The notes beneath the pieces were generated by a model that saw only the letters and a program-made list of their open reading frames with translations, was not told where the DNA came from and did not search any database. 64,000 nucleotides of DNA, taken from contig NZ_NEXS01000003.1 in NCBI RefSeq assembly GCF_002810445.1, forward strand, positions 1,426,001 to 1,490,000, in the 5' to 3' direction. The translations under genes and the position numbers were made by a program. This DNA is from Advenella sp. S44. Its GTDB lineage: Bacteria > Pseudomonadota > Gammaproteobacteria > Burkholderiales > Burkholderiaceae_B. This document shows positions 26,408 to 35,500 of the stretch, in pieces; positions within the stretch are counted from its first letter, which is position 1, and each line of letters begins with the position of its first letter.

Positions 26408-27043
26408 ATGCTGACCAAACTTTCTGTGGGTCTGGCTGATAAATTAATGACTGCACAAAGGCTGGCCATCCAGGTGCTGGCTGCCGTGGCGCTGTGCATG
26501 CCTGCGCTGGCTGCTGCACAGGACGATGATGACCGTGGCCAATATATTCTTGAACTTGTTCCGCAAATTCGCGACTTGATTGCTGCCGATTCCGATTTGG
26601 ATGCAGCCACTAGCGGGTTGTCTGCAAGTGCCCGCCAGCTTGTCGCCAGCAATAGCGACATTGCGGCGCGCGCATCAGACAAGGGCACAGTCCTGTCGGT
26701 CGCCAGCGATGTTCTGTTTGCCTTCGATCGTGCGACCTTGTCTGCGAAGGCCCAGTCAACATTGCAGGATATCGCTGCTATCGTTGCCGACATACCGGCA
26801 GGTTCGGTGAAGGTGATCGGGCACACAGATAGTGTGGGAGGCGTCGACTATAACAAGACGCTGTCGGCGGCGCGCGCCGAGGCGGTCGTCGCATTCCTGG
26901 TGGCGCACGGCGTAGACGCGTCGCGCCTGGCGCCAGCCGGACATGGAGAAACCGAACCCGTTGCCGAAAACGAAATCAACGGCAAAGACAACCCGCCGGG
27001 ACGGGCCAGGAACAGAAGAGTTGAATTCGTGTTACCAAAATAA
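26408..27043 (+). CDS. OmpA-family protein with peptidoglycan-binding domain
   Basis: This is a 211-residue envelope protein. An N-terminal signal-like segment (LAIQVLAAVALCMPALAAAQ) is followed by an acidic linker. The OmpA C-terminal domain (about 100-205) has SDVLFAFDRATLSAKAQSTL, VKVIGHTDSVGGVDYN, LSAARAEAVVAFLVAHGV and ARNRRVEFVLPK, with the conserved Asp and Arg that hold diaminopimelate of peptidoglycan. No beta-barrel precedes the domain, so it is a periplasmic, wall-anchored protein. The start is uncertain (26408 or 26447; no clear ribosome binding site). It shares a unit with the preceding exported protein. Confidence 0.85.
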   Translation: MLTKLSVGLADKLMTAQRLAIQVLAAVALCMPALAAAQDDDDRGQYILELVPQIRDLIAADSDLDAATSGLSASARQLVASNSDIAARASDKGTVLSVASDVLFAFDRATLSAKAQSTLQDIAAIVADIPAGSVKVIGHTDSVGGVDYNKTLSAARAEAVVAFLVAHGVDASRLAPAGHGETEPVAENEINGKDNPPGRARNRRVEFVLPK

Positions 27044-27053
27044 TAATAAGGAC

Positions 27054-27137
27054 GCCATCGCCAATATCAGGAACGTCATGGCGAATATCAGAGAGGCCAT
27101 CGCGAACATCGGGGAGGTCATGAACAATGTCAGCGGC
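27054..27137 (+). repeat. Four 21-base tandem repeats coding a heptad peptide
   Basis: Four consecutive 21-base units (27054, 27075, 27096, 27117) alternate GCCATCGCCAATATC and GTCATGGCGAATATC type beginnings, each ending in a purine-rich triplet pair. In the frame of a possible downstream small ORF they code AIANIRN VMANIRE AIANIGE VMNNVSG, a heptad series. They begin 10 bases after the OmpA-like gene stop. Confidence 0.75.
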
Positions 27138-27245
27138 GCCTTCGCGGGCGTAAGGCGCCATGGCCAATGTCAGGAATCCGATGGCCAATGCCTGATGGCA
27201 TCGGCCCGGCCCCGGATGGTACCGGGAAAATACATTGAAATATAA
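27078..27245 (+). CDS. Possible heptad-repeat small ORF (55 aa)
   Basis: An ATG inside the second 21-base repeat opens a 55-codon frame to TAA at 27245. It has AGGAA four bases upstream. It starts MANIREAIANIGEVMNNVSG, an amphipathic heptad pattern that could form a short coiled coil, then becomes irregular. Start codon choice is weak, and the frame may be chance translation of a DNA repeat. Confidence 0.25.
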   Translation: MANIREAIANIGEVMNNVSGAFAGVRRHGQCQESDGQCLMASARPRMVPGKYIEI

Positions 27246-27442
27246 TCTTATAAAGGAGCAGGAGTGCGCCTGTCAGGCGTGGGGGTTTTCAGCTATCATC
27301 AGGGGCTCGATCCCTATTTGTTGTGTCCATCATCAATGGTGCAATGGCTGCGTTTGCCGGTAACGGCACGATGGATACACGCAATTTTTTAAATTCTGCT
27401 AGTTCCTGCTTGGAATGGTAATCTTTGTAAAGATCAAAATAC

Positions 27443-28720
27443 GTGAAAATACCTTTTGAATTATGGATTGGTGCCCGGTACGCCGGCCTGACACGTACGC
27501 GTGGGCGGGGCAAAAAAGGCGACCGGTTTGTTTCCTTCATCGCGGGCACCTCCATGGTCGGAATTGCATTGGGCGTTGCCGCTTTGATTATCGTGCTGTC
27601 GGTCATGAACGGGTTCCAGGTGGATGTGCGGGACCGCATGTTGTCGGTGCTGCCGCATATCCAGTTGGTCGTGCCCAATGAAGACCCGGTTGCCGTGACG
27701 GATAACTGGCAGCAACTGGCCGACCAGGCGCAGCAGAATCCGCAGGTCGAAGGCGCGTCTGCCTTCGTGGCAGCAGGCGGTATGCTGGCGCGCGGCGACA
27801 TCCTCAAGGGTGTGGAAATACGCGGCGTCGACCCGAAAAACGAAGGCAAGGTGTCGGAGCTGCCGCAGCAAATGATCAGCGGTTCGCTCGATACCCTGGA
27901 GGCAGGCAGTTTCAGGCTTGTCATCGGCAGTAACCTGGCGCAATACCTGGGCGTGGCGGTCGGCGATACGCTGTTAGTAATGACGCCGCAAGGCTCAATC
28001 AACCCGTCAGGATTTTCGCCTCGCATGCGGCAGTTTACGGTATCGGGTATTTTTAATTCGGGTCATTATGAATATGATTCGAATATGGCTTTCATTGCCG
28101 TCAAAGATGCAGCCGTGCTATTTCGCGATGTGGGATCGGCCGGTGTGCGACTCAAAATCCATGACATGATCAATGCTCCCGAGGTGGCCACGCAATTGAC
28201 CAATTCGCTGCCGCCAGGCGTTGTGGCACGTGACTGGACCATGGATAACCGTACCTGGTTCGCTGCAGTCAAAACGGAAAAACGCATGATGTTCCTGATT
28301 CTGGTCCTGATTGTGGCCGTTGCAGCCTTTAACCTGTTGTCGTCATTGGTGATGGCCGTCAAGGACAAGCAATCGGACATTGCCATATTGCGTACATTGG
28401 GCGTCAGCCCGTTTCAGATCGGCAAGATCTTTTTGGTGCAGGGTTCCCTGATCGGCTTTATCGGTACCTTCCTGGGCGTATTGTTCGGTTGTCTGGTAGC
28501 CTACAATATCGACGTGGTGATTCCCTTTATCGAGGGGCTGTTCGGCATTCATTTCCTGGACCCAAGCATTTATTTCGTCAGTACCTTGCCGTCCCACCCT
28601 GAAGTTGACGACATCGGCCTGATCGGCATTACGTCGCTGGTGCTCTCGCTATTGGCAACCATTTACCCAAGCTGGCGGGCTTCCCGCCTGCAACCTGCAG
28701 AGGTGCTGCGTCATGATTAA
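27443..28720 (+). CDS. lolC: Lipoprotein-releasing ABC transporter permease (LolC/E or LolF)
   Basis: This 425-residue inner-membrane protein has the LolC/LolE topology. One membrane segment comes after the N-terminus (IAGTSMVGIALGVAALIIVLS, about residues 30-50). A large periplasmic MacB-type domain (about 55-270) is followed by three segments (LILVLIVAVAAFNLLSSL; GSLIGFIGTFLGVLFGCLVA; GITSLVLSLLATIYPSW). It extracts lipoproteins from the inner membrane for LolA, driven by LolD. Only one permease gene is next to lolD, and no lolE is seen, so this may be a LolF-type homodimer. Overlaps lolD by eight bases. Confidence 0.93.
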   Translation: MKIPFELWIGARYAGLTRTRGRGKKGDRFVSFIAGTSMVGIALGVAALIIVLSVMNGFQVDVRDRMLSVLPHIQLVVPNEDPVAVTDNWQQLADQAQQNPQVEGASAFVAAGGMLARGDILKGVEIRGVDPKNEGKVSELPQQMISGSLDTLEAGSFRLVIGSNLAQYLGVAVGDTLLVMTPQGSINPSGFSPRMRQFTVSGIFNSGHYEYDSNMAFIAVKDAAVLFRDVGSAGVRLKIHDMINAPEVATQLTNSLPPGVVARDWTMDNRTWFAAVKTEKRMMFLILVLIVAVAAFNLLSSLVMAVKDKQSDIAILRTLGVSPFQIGKIFLVQGSLIGFIGTFLGVLFGCLVAYNIDVVIPFIEGLFGIHFLDPSIYFVSTLPSHPEVDDIGLIGITSLVLSLLATIYPSWRASRLQPAEVLRHD

Positions 28721-29423
28721 TCCGGAAAACAACACCTTTCAGCAAAGCTCCTATGCCCTGGAATCGCGCGATGTGGTCAAATATTATGAAGATGGCGGCG
28801 CGCGCCTGGATATCCTGAAGGGCGTGTCGCTGCAGGTGGCAGCCGGTGAAATGGTTGCCATCATCGGCGCATCGGGCTCGGGTAAAAGCACCTTGCTTCA
28901 TATGCTCGGGCTTTTGGACAAACCGACTTCGGGCCAGATTCTGATTAACGGACAGCAGACGCACGCGCTGTCTGAGAAGGCGATAAGCCGCATTCGCAAT
29001 GAAAGCCTGGGTTTCGTCTACCAGTTTCATCATTTGCTGAACGAATTCAATGCACTTGATAACGTCGCCATGCCGCTGATTGTGCGACGTATGGACCGCA
29101 AGCAGGCCCGCTCGCAGGCCGAAGCGGTACTGGAACGGGTCGGGCTCAAAGCGCGGATCCACCATACCCCGGGACAGTTGTCGGGCGGCGAGCGCCAGCG
29201 TGTGGCGCTGGCGCGTGCCCTGGTGACGCAACCCATATGCGTGCTGGCCGACGAGCCTACCGGCAATCTGGATCGCGAAACGGCGGCCAGTATGTTTGCA
29301 TTGCTAAAACAGATGAATGCGGAACTGAAAACGGCATTTGTGATTGTCACCCATGATGCCAAGCTGGCCTCACTGGCAGATCGGCAACTGCTGATGGAAC
29401 GGGGGGTATTGCAGACAGCATAA
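28713..29423 (+). CDS. lolD: LolD, ATPase of the lipoprotein-releasing transporter
   Basis: This is a 236-residue ABC ATPase: Walker A GASGSGKSTL, signature LSGGERQRVALARAL, Walker B VLADEPTGNLD and H-loop IVTHDAKLA. LolD powers lipoprotein release through the LolC/E-type permease encoded just upstream. The Q-loop region GFVYQFHHLLNEFNALDNVAMPL is characteristic of LolD. Its start lies inside the lolC end, so synthesis is coupled. Confidence 0.95.
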   Translation: MINPENNTFQQSSYALESRDVVKYYEDGGARLDILKGVSLQVAAGEMVAIIGASGSGKSTLLHMLGLLDKPTSGQILINGQQTHALSEKAISRIRNESLGFVYQFHHLLNEFNALDNVAMPLIVRRMDRKQARSQAEAVLERVGLKARIHHTPGQLSGGERQRVALARALVTQPICVLADEPTGNLDRETAASMFALLKQMNAELKTAFVIVTHDAKLASLADRQLLMERGVLQTA

Positions 29424-29459
29424 TTGCGGCAGAATCCCGATAATGCGAAGGAGAGATTA

Positions 29460-30257
29460 TTGTACATCGATACACATTGTCATCTCGACGCTTCCGAGTT
29501 TAATGACGATCGTAGTGCCGTTATTGCAAGCGCCCAGCAGGCGCAGGTCGGACAGATCGTCATTCCAGCCATTGGACGCAGCAATTTTTCTACAGTTCGG
29601 CAATTGGCTCACTCTTTTGACGGTGGGTATTATGCGCTGGGTATACATCCATTATTTGTCGGGCAAGCGGCTGACGAGGATCTGGATATCCTCGCGCAGG
29701 AAGTGGAGCGCGCGCTTGATGACCCGCGATTTGTCGCCATCGGTGAAATCGGCCTGGATTTTTTCGTCAAGGATATTGCAACCGGACCGCCACGTAAACG
29801 TCAGGAGTTTTTTTACCAGGAACAGCTTAAGCTGGCCCGCCAGCACGCGTTACCCGTGCTTTTGCACGTGCGGCGGTCACAGGACATCATTCTGAAATAC
29901 CTGCGTCGCTTTCCCGAGGTCGGCGGTATCGCCCATGCCTTCAATGGCAGTGATCAGCAGGCCGATCAATTTGTTGATCTCGGCTTTGCGCTGGGCATCG
30001 GCGGCGCCATGACCTTTACCCGCGCACGGCAGATCCGGCGCCTGGCCTGTCGTATACCGTTGTCCAGTATCGTACTGGAAACGGATTCTCCGGATATTGC
30101 CCCGGCCTGGCTGCAAGAAGATCACCCGCGCAACACTCCCGGGCAGATTCCCGCTATCGCCCAGGCATTGGCTCAACTGCGCGATGTTCCCACCGGGGAA
30201 ATTGAGCGAGGAACTAACGCAACGGCCCACCGGGTGCTGTCACGTCTGGCCGCGTAG
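29460..30257 (+). CDS. TatD-family metal-dependent hydrolase
   Basis: This 265-residue TIM-barrel hydrolase begins YIDTHCHLDASEF with the two metal-binding His. Also seen are GIHPLFVG, ATGEIGLDFFVKD-like VAIGEIGLDFFV, LLHVRRSQDIILKYL, GIAHAFNGS and VLETDSPDIAP. TatD proteins are nucleases (DNase or similar). The start is TTG at 29460: GGAGA lies six bases upstream, and an ATG at 29424 leaves no ribosome binding site. The length matches E. coli YcfH. Follows lolD by 36 bases. Confidence 0.92.
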   Translation: MYIDTHCHLDASEFNDDRSAVIASAQQAQVGQIVIPAIGRSNFSTVRQLAHSFDGGYYALGIHPLFVGQAADEDLDILAQEVERALDDPRFVAIGEIGLDFFVKDIATGPPRKRQEFFYQEQLKLARQHALPVLLHVRRSQDIILKYLRRFPEVGGIAHAFNGSDQQADQFVDLGFALGIGGAMTFTRARQIRRLACRIPLSSIVLETDSPDIAPAWLQEDHPRNTPGQIPAIAQALAQLRDVPTGEIERGTNATAHRVLSRLAA

Positions 30258-30579
30258 TGGCAGTTCGATCAAATGTGCTGAGTGACGCCGGTTACATGAT
30301 GGCGTATGCGCCATGGTCAGAGGCCTGCTAAGCGGAGGTACTCTAGTAACAGCACGGTATTTGCGCAATGACCGGATGGTCACGAAGCGATTGCGGTGTA
30401 CGGTTGGCAAAAAGACAATAGCATTTATCGAGTTATTGATCTGCGCGGATATCATGCATTGGCCAGCCAGCGTTTTTCTGTTTTCCCGCTTACCTTTCAT
30501 GCAATGGCATGGGGCCGGCACAAACGATGGTTGGGCGGATCCGGCGAACGAGCCGGTTGTGTGTGCAAGCAGGAGGCGG

Positions 30580-33360
30580 ATGCCAGTCGCTGTCTGGTAC
30601 TGCAGCCTCGCGTTCGGTATCGCCATCGTTCAGTGGTTCGAGACACTGCCTTCGCCAACGCTGCTGATCCTGATAGGGCTTAGTCTCCTGGGTATCTGCT
30701 GCGTGCTCTCTATACCGGCGATGTTGCCAATTCGTTGGCTTGACCGACGTTCGCATCAAGGCGAACAATATTATCGAAGCCAGCGCGATCAGCCTCATCA
30801 ACGCAATCTACCTCGTCAACTTCAGCATCATCACCAACCTCAGCAACATCAGCGCCAGCATCAACACGATTGCCAGCATTATCATCAAGGCCTGCAACGT
30901 GATCCATGCACGCCCCCCCAGCCAGGGCCACTCCCTTGTCAGTCGACTGGCATTACCAAGCATCACGCCCGGGGCCGGGTAAGTCAGTCGGAGCGTGCGA
31001 GCGCTGGCGCAGCCCTGGCCGGGTTTTGTCCAATGCTGCTACGGTTGAGTCTCCTGGGACTGTGCGTGGTCAGTGCCGCGCTATATTCTGTATGGCGTGC
31101 GCAATGTCGACTGGCAGACAGCCTGGATCGACATTTGGAGAACCGTCCATTGTCCATCCAGCTCAGGGTCACCGGACTGCCTCGCGATCTGGTGAATGGG
31201 TGGGCCTTTGAGGCACAAGTGCTAACTCATGCGCACGCTGGCCGTTTGCCCGAACGCATCTTGTTGCGCTGGTATGCCGGCGCGCGCAGCGGGCCGTATG
31301 CGAAACCGCGGCGGCCAGCCGCTGGCCTGCCTGATCTTCGCCCCGGCCAGGTATGGCAAATGACGGTAAAGCTCAAGCGGATCCATACGCCACGCAATTT
31401 TCATGGATTCGATTACGATGCCTATCTGTTCGCCGCTGGCATTCGCGCCAGTGGCTCGGTAAATGGTGCGGCAACATTGTTGCGCGACGAGAGCTGCCGC
31501 AAGTTCGGGCCGTGCATTGAACGGATGCGTTTCGAGCTGCGGCGCGCCATGAACGGTGTTTTGCAGCAGAAGCGGTTTGGACCCGTGCTGATTGCGCTGG
31601 TCATGGGCGATCAGAACGGTATTGGCAATGAGGACTGGAAAATCTTCAATCTTACCGGCATCACGCATCTGGTCTCAATCAGCGGTTCGCACATTACCAT
31701 GCTCGCTGCCATGGGTAGCCTGGGTGTATTCCGGCTATGGCGTCATTTGCGCTTACAAGGCAAATTGCTGGCCGATCGTCGGCCAGCCCAAATGATTGCG
31801 GCAACGGCCGGTCTGCTGGTGGCCGGCATCTATTCGTTGCTGGCCGGGTGGGGCGTGCCGGCGCAGCGTACGTTTATCATGCTCGCCATCTTGTGGCTGT
31901 CCGTCGTCTGGCGCGTCAGGCTCAAAGGCGCAACCCTGCTTTCCGTCACGGCCTTTGCCATTTTGCTGCTAGACCCGTGGGCGGTACTGTCTGTGGGTTT
32001 TTGCCTGTCCTTTGCCGCCGTTGCGGGTCTCATGCTGTGGGGGGCTCGCCTGCAACGACGGGTGTCGCCTGCTGGCACACTGATGTTTAAAATCGGTTAT
32101 GGGCTCAAAGAGGCCGCCGCCATGCAGCTATTTATGAGCGTGGCGCTGGCACCGCTGCTCATTGGTCTGTTTCATCAATACGCATTTGTCTCTCCACTGG
32201 TCAATGCGTTTGCCATTCCGGCCATTGGTGCGCTGGTGACGCCGCTGGCACTCTTGCTGGCTGTATTATGTGCAACCAGGCTGTGGCCGCAAGCGACAAT
32301 CTGGCTGGCCGACGGCGTGCATCGCCTGCTGGAGTTGACGATTACAGGTGTTCGTGTGATATCAGAACAGGACTGGGCAGCCCTGCATTTTCCGGCGCCG
32401 CCCGGCCATTGGGTGGTTCTTGGCATGGTGGGATTGTGCTTGTTCGTTCTGCCCAAAGGTTTTCCGGGTCGAATCCTGGGGCTACTATTGTTGATTCCAG
32501 TGCTGTTCTATAGGCCGCCAAGGCCATCGGCCGGGGACTGGTTCATGACCGTGCTGGATGTAGGCCAGGGCGCCGCAGTACTGGTAAGCACGCGTCATCA
32601 TAATGTTCTGTTCGACACGGGCGTGCGCAGTAGTGTCGATAATGACAGTGGCAACCGTATTATTGTGCCTTATCTTCAGGCGATGGGTGTCTCGACGATT
32701 GATCAGCTGATTGTGTCCCATTCCGATCTCGACCACGCAGGCGGGGCGGGCAGCGTGCTGCAGGAGCTCGCAGTCAGGCATGCCTACGCGCCGTTTGCCC
32801 TCAATTATTATCTGGAACGCGAACAGCGTGCATTGGCGCGAGATATACGGCTAAAGGCGCCGCAGGCAACTTACGATTTTTGTCAGCGGGATGTGGCATT
32901 TGAGTACGATGGCGTCCAATTTCGTTTTTACCACCCTTTCGGGATAGCGGGCATGCCCCTGAAGGCGGATAATGATCACAGTTGTGTTTTACGGATTGTC
33001 GGCAGGCATCATTCGGCACTGTTAAGCGGGGACATTGGCACTGCGGTCGAAGGCAGACTGCTGGCTGCCAAGCCACCGATTCCGCCAACCGATGTGGTCA
33101 TGGCTCCGCATCATGGTTCAGCAAATTCATCTTCGCCGGCGTTTGTGCAGGCAATGCGGCCCACCGTTGTCTTTGCTCAGGCCGGTTACCTGAACCGTTA
33201 CGGACATCCGGCAAGTAAAGTGGCGGCACGTTGGCGCGACTCGGCACAGTGGTTTTTCGATACCATCCAGGCCGGCGCGATCCGGATTGAATCGGGCGCC
33301 GACGGCCTATGGGTAAATAGTGCCAGGCTATCGCAACGGCGTTATTGGGATGGTTTTTAG
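30580..33360 (+). CDS. comEC: ComEC/Rec2 DNA-uptake channel with a low-complexity insertion
   Basis: This is a 926-residue competence channel. Family parts are N-terminal membrane segments, an OB-like periplasmic domain (about 170-280), the multi-spanning ComEC core (LVSISGSHITMLAAMG and several helices, about 350-630) and a C-terminal metallo-beta-lactamase-like domain (VLDVGQGAAVLV, VSHSDLDHAGGAGS, MAPHHGSANSSS). The start at 30580 is chosen because AGGAGG lies just upstream and the hydrophobic N-terminus starts there; frames reach back to 30313. An atypical His/Gln-rich insertion is present near residues 55-145 between the first membrane helices and the next one. Confidence 0.9.
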   Translation: MPVAVWYCSLAFGIAIVQWFETLPSPTLLILIGLSLLGICCVLSIPAMLPIRWLDRRSHQGEQYYRSQRDQPHQRNLPRQLQHHHQPQQHQRQHQHDCQHYHQGLQRDPCTPPQPGPLPCQSTGITKHHARGRVSQSERASAGAALAGFCPMLLRLSLLGLCVVSAALYSVWRAQCRLADSLDRHLENRPLSIQLRVTGLPRDLVNGWAFEAQVLTHAHAGRLPERILLRWYAGARSGPYAKPRRPAAGLPDLRPGQVWQMTVKLKRIHTPRNFHGFDYDAYLFAAGIRASGSVNGAATLLRDESCRKFGPCIERMRFELRRAMNGVLQQKRFGPVLIALVMGDQNGIGNEDWKIFNLTGITHLVSISGSHITMLAAMGSLGVFRLWRHLRLQGKLLADRRPAQMIAATAGLLVAGIYSLLAGWGVPAQRTFIMLAILWLSVVWRVRLKGATLLSVTAFAILLLDPWAVLSVGFCLSFAAVAGLMLWGARLQRRVSPAGTLMFKIGYGLKEAAAMQLFMSVALAPLLIGLFHQYAFVSPLVNAFAIPAIGALVTPLALLLAVLCATRLWPQATIWLADGVHRLLELTITGVRVISEQDWAALHFPAPPGHWVVLGMVGLCLFVLPKGFPGRILGLLLLIPVLFYRPPRPSAGDWFMTVLDVGQGAAVLVSTRHHNVLFDTGVRSSVDNDSGNRIIVPYLQAMGVSTIDQLIVSHSDLDHAGGAGSVLQELAVRHAYAPFALNYYLEREQRALARDIRLKAPQATYDFCQRDVAFEYDGVQFRFYHPFGIAGMPLKADNDHSCVLRIVGRHHSALLSGDIGTAVEGRLLAAKPPIPPTDVVMAPHHGSANSSSPAFVQAMRPTVVFAQAGYLNRYGHPASKVAARWRDSAQWFFDTIQAGAIRIESGADGLWVNSARLSQRRYWDGF
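30776..30911 (+). repeat. CAN-triplet low-complexity tract in comEC
   Basis: About 135 bases of reiterated CAN/ATC/AAC/AGC-type triplets. In the comEC frame it reads as a run of His and Gln with short interruptions (e.g. QHHHQPQQHQRQHQ). In the next frame it gives an Ile/Asn/Ser-rich run. Composition is unlike the rest of the gene. It probably arose by triplet slippage or insertion without breaking the frame. Confidence 0.75.
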
Positions 33361-33503
33361 CTTATGATTACTGGGCGTTGCCCAGACCTGCTGCGGCCAT
33401 AATGGATGGCCCAACGTGATCGTGCCACGCGAGCGCGCCCTGATGTTATTTCTCATGGGGCTTGTTGCGTCCTTTTCAGTGCTGTGTCATTCAAGGAGTT
33501 TTT

Positions 33504-34436
33504 ATGCAATCGCCCCGTCTGAATTTTGTCAACTGTATGAGTCCCGCCGGCATTCATCGCATGGCCTATCGGGAATGGGGCGATCCGGGCAACGGCCAGG
33601 TTCTGCTCTGTGTGCACGGACTGTCGCGCAACAGCAATGACTTTGATGAAGTGGCCCGTGCCATGGCAGCCGAATACCGTGTTGTCTGCCCGGATATCGT
33701 CGGCCGTGGCGCCTCTGATTTTCTGACCAACGCCGTCGGTTATGTTGTGCCTCAGTATGTCTCGGACATCATGACGTTGCTGGCGCGAGTGCAGCCGCAG
33801 TCGGTGGACTGGCTGGGTACATCCATGGGCGGACTGATCGCGCTGGCTTTCTCTGCTGTGGTCGCTGGCAAGGAAGCAGCCATCGCCGCAGGTGATAATA
33901 CGGCATTGCCCGTGACAACGGGCCTGTCTCTGCGCAAGCTCATTCTGAACGATGTCGGGCCTGCGATCGAGCTGGCTTCCATAGAGCGAATTGCAGAATA
34001 TGTCGGTGTGCCCTTGCAGTTTGATACATTCGAAGATGCCGTCGTCCATATGAAAACGAATGCCGCCTCTTTTGGCCCGCTGAGCGACGAACAGTGGGAG
34101 ACGTTTACCAAGGCCGTCATCGTGAAAAAAGGCCGGGTCTGGACCCAGCATTATGATCTGGCTATTGCCCAGGCATTTGCCAGTCTGAAAGACGAGAAAA
34201 TGCTCAAGGCGGGCGAGGCAATGCTTTGGCGCGCGTTCGAATCGCTGCAATGCCCGATCTTGCTGCTACGCGGCGAGCGTTCGGATCTGTTGAGCCAAAC
34301 AACTGCAGAACAAATGCAGGCGCGCAATAAAAACCTGCAATTGATTCAGATTCCGCAAACGGGTCACGCGCCTTCATTATTGCCTCAGTCACAGGTACAG
34401 GCAGTGCGCCGTTTCCTGCTATCGCCAATGGGCTGA
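33504..34436 (+). CDS. Alpha/beta-fold hydrolase
   Basis: This is a 310-residue alpha/beta hydrolase with LLCVHGLSRNSNDFDEVARA (oxyanion region), a nucleophile elbow GTSMGGLIALA and the catalytic His near TGHAPSLL (IPQTGHAPS). It is probably a carboxylesterase, lactonase or haloperoxidase-like enzyme; the substrate is not readable. The start is 33504 because AAGGAG precedes it; a longer frame from 33462 lacks a site. It stands alone after comEC. Confidence 0.87.
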   Translation: MQSPRLNFVNCMSPAGIHRMAYREWGDPGNGQVLLCVHGLSRNSNDFDEVARAMAAEYRVVCPDIVGRGASDFLTNAVGYVVPQYVSDIMTLLARVQPQSVDWLGTSMGGLIALAFSAVVAGKEAAIAAGDNTALPVTTGLSLRKLILNDVGPAIELASIERIAEYVGVPLQFDTFEDAVVHMKTNAASFGPLSDEQWETFTKAVIVKKGRVWTQHYDLAIAQAFASLKDEKMLKAGEAMLWRAFESLQCPILLLRGERSDLLSQTTAEQMQARNKNLQLIQIPQTGHAPSLLPQSQVQAVRRFLLSPMG

Positions 34437-34647
34437 GGCTGGGGCGATTGGGGCAAAAGCGGCAAAATCTGCCAGAAGGTGTGTTTATTGCACAGAGGGC
34501 GTAAAATGACGATAAACAAATGCATCCTGCATGTGCTTTTTCATTGTGTCCCGATGTTGCGAGTCGGCATGCAAGCGGCACTGGTGGATCGGAAAGAAGC
34601 GTGACCGCCGCTTACGGACTCCATCAATCGGCAATACGGAAAGGATT

Positions 34648-35496
34648 ATGACTGAATCGCTGGCATTCAAGGCAGATTTACACTGTCACTCTACCGCCTC
34701 GGACGGCGTGTTGGCGCCGGCCGACGTGGCGACGCGCGCGCATGCCAATGGTGTTACCCTCTGGAGCCTGACAGACCATGACGAAATCCGGGGCATTCCG
34801 CAAGCGGCTGAAACCGCACGTTCCCTGGGCATGTCGTTTGTTGCGGGCATTGAAATTTCGGTCACCTGGGCCGAGCGAACACTGCATGTGGTCGGGCTGA
34901 ATATCGACATTGAAAACAGCGGGCTTAATGAGGGCCTTGAGCAAATCCGACGGGATCGCCAGGTTCGTGCTCGCCTGATGGCAGACAAACTGGCCGAATT
35001 GGGTATATCTGGAAGCTACGAAGGCGCGCTTAGCTATGCGGGTAATCCCAACTTGCTCAGCCGGACTCATTTTGCCCGTTATATGGTCGAGCAAGGGCAT
35101 TGCAAAAGTATGCAGGAAGTCTTTGACCGTTATCTTGCCGATGGCAAGCCGGCCTACGTGGCTGGTGAATGGGCCGGGCTGGATCAGGCGCTTGAATGGA
35201 TTCATGCTGCCGGCGGCGTTGCGGTCATTGCCCATCCGGGTCGGTATAAATATTCAAGGCGTGAGTTTACGACGCTTTTCCGGACTTTCAAACTGATGGG
35301 CGGCAAGGGCATCGAGGTGGTCACAGGGTCGCACACGCCTGATCAATACCATCAATATGCCAATGTGGCGCGTCAATACGGTTTCCTTGCTTCTTGCGGC
35401 TCCGATTTTCATAGTCCGCAGGAAAGCCGCATGGATCTTGGTAAATTGCCTCCTATGCCAAGCGATCTTGTCCCTGTATGGAAAGCATTCAACTGA
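34648..35496 (+). CDS. PHP-domain phosphatase (YciV/RNase AM-like)
   Basis: This 282-residue PHP-fold hydrolase has metal-binding motifs DLHCHSTASDGVLAP (first His pair), LTDHDEIRG, VAGIEISVTW, AVIAHPGRY and CGSDFHSPQES. Members of this group cut 3',5'-nucleoside bisphosphates (pAp) or act as 5'-3' RNases (YciV/TrpH type). GGAAAGG precedes the ATG; a longer frame to 34531 lacks a site. It lies five bases before greB, on the same strand, so the two may be co-transcribed. Confidence 0.88.
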   Translation: MTESLAFKADLHCHSTASDGVLAPADVATRAHANGVTLWSLTDHDEIRGIPQAAETARSLGMSFVAGIEISVTWAERTLHVVGLNIDIENSGLNEGLEQIRRDRQVRARLMADKLAELGISGSYEGALSYAGNPNLLSRTHFARYMVEQGHCKSMQEVFDRYLADGKPAYVAGEWAGLDQALEWIHAAGGVAVIAHPGRYKYSRREFTTLFRTFKLMGGKGIEVVTGSHTPDQYHQYANVARQYGFLASCGSDFHSPQESRMDLGKLPPMPSDLVPVWKAFN

Positions 35497-35500
35497 AATT

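Noticed and set aside
30740-30982. Alternative-frame ORF through the comEC low-complexity tract
   Set aside because: The Ile/Asn/Ser run is the shifted reading of the CAN triplets; no proper start or ribosome binding site.
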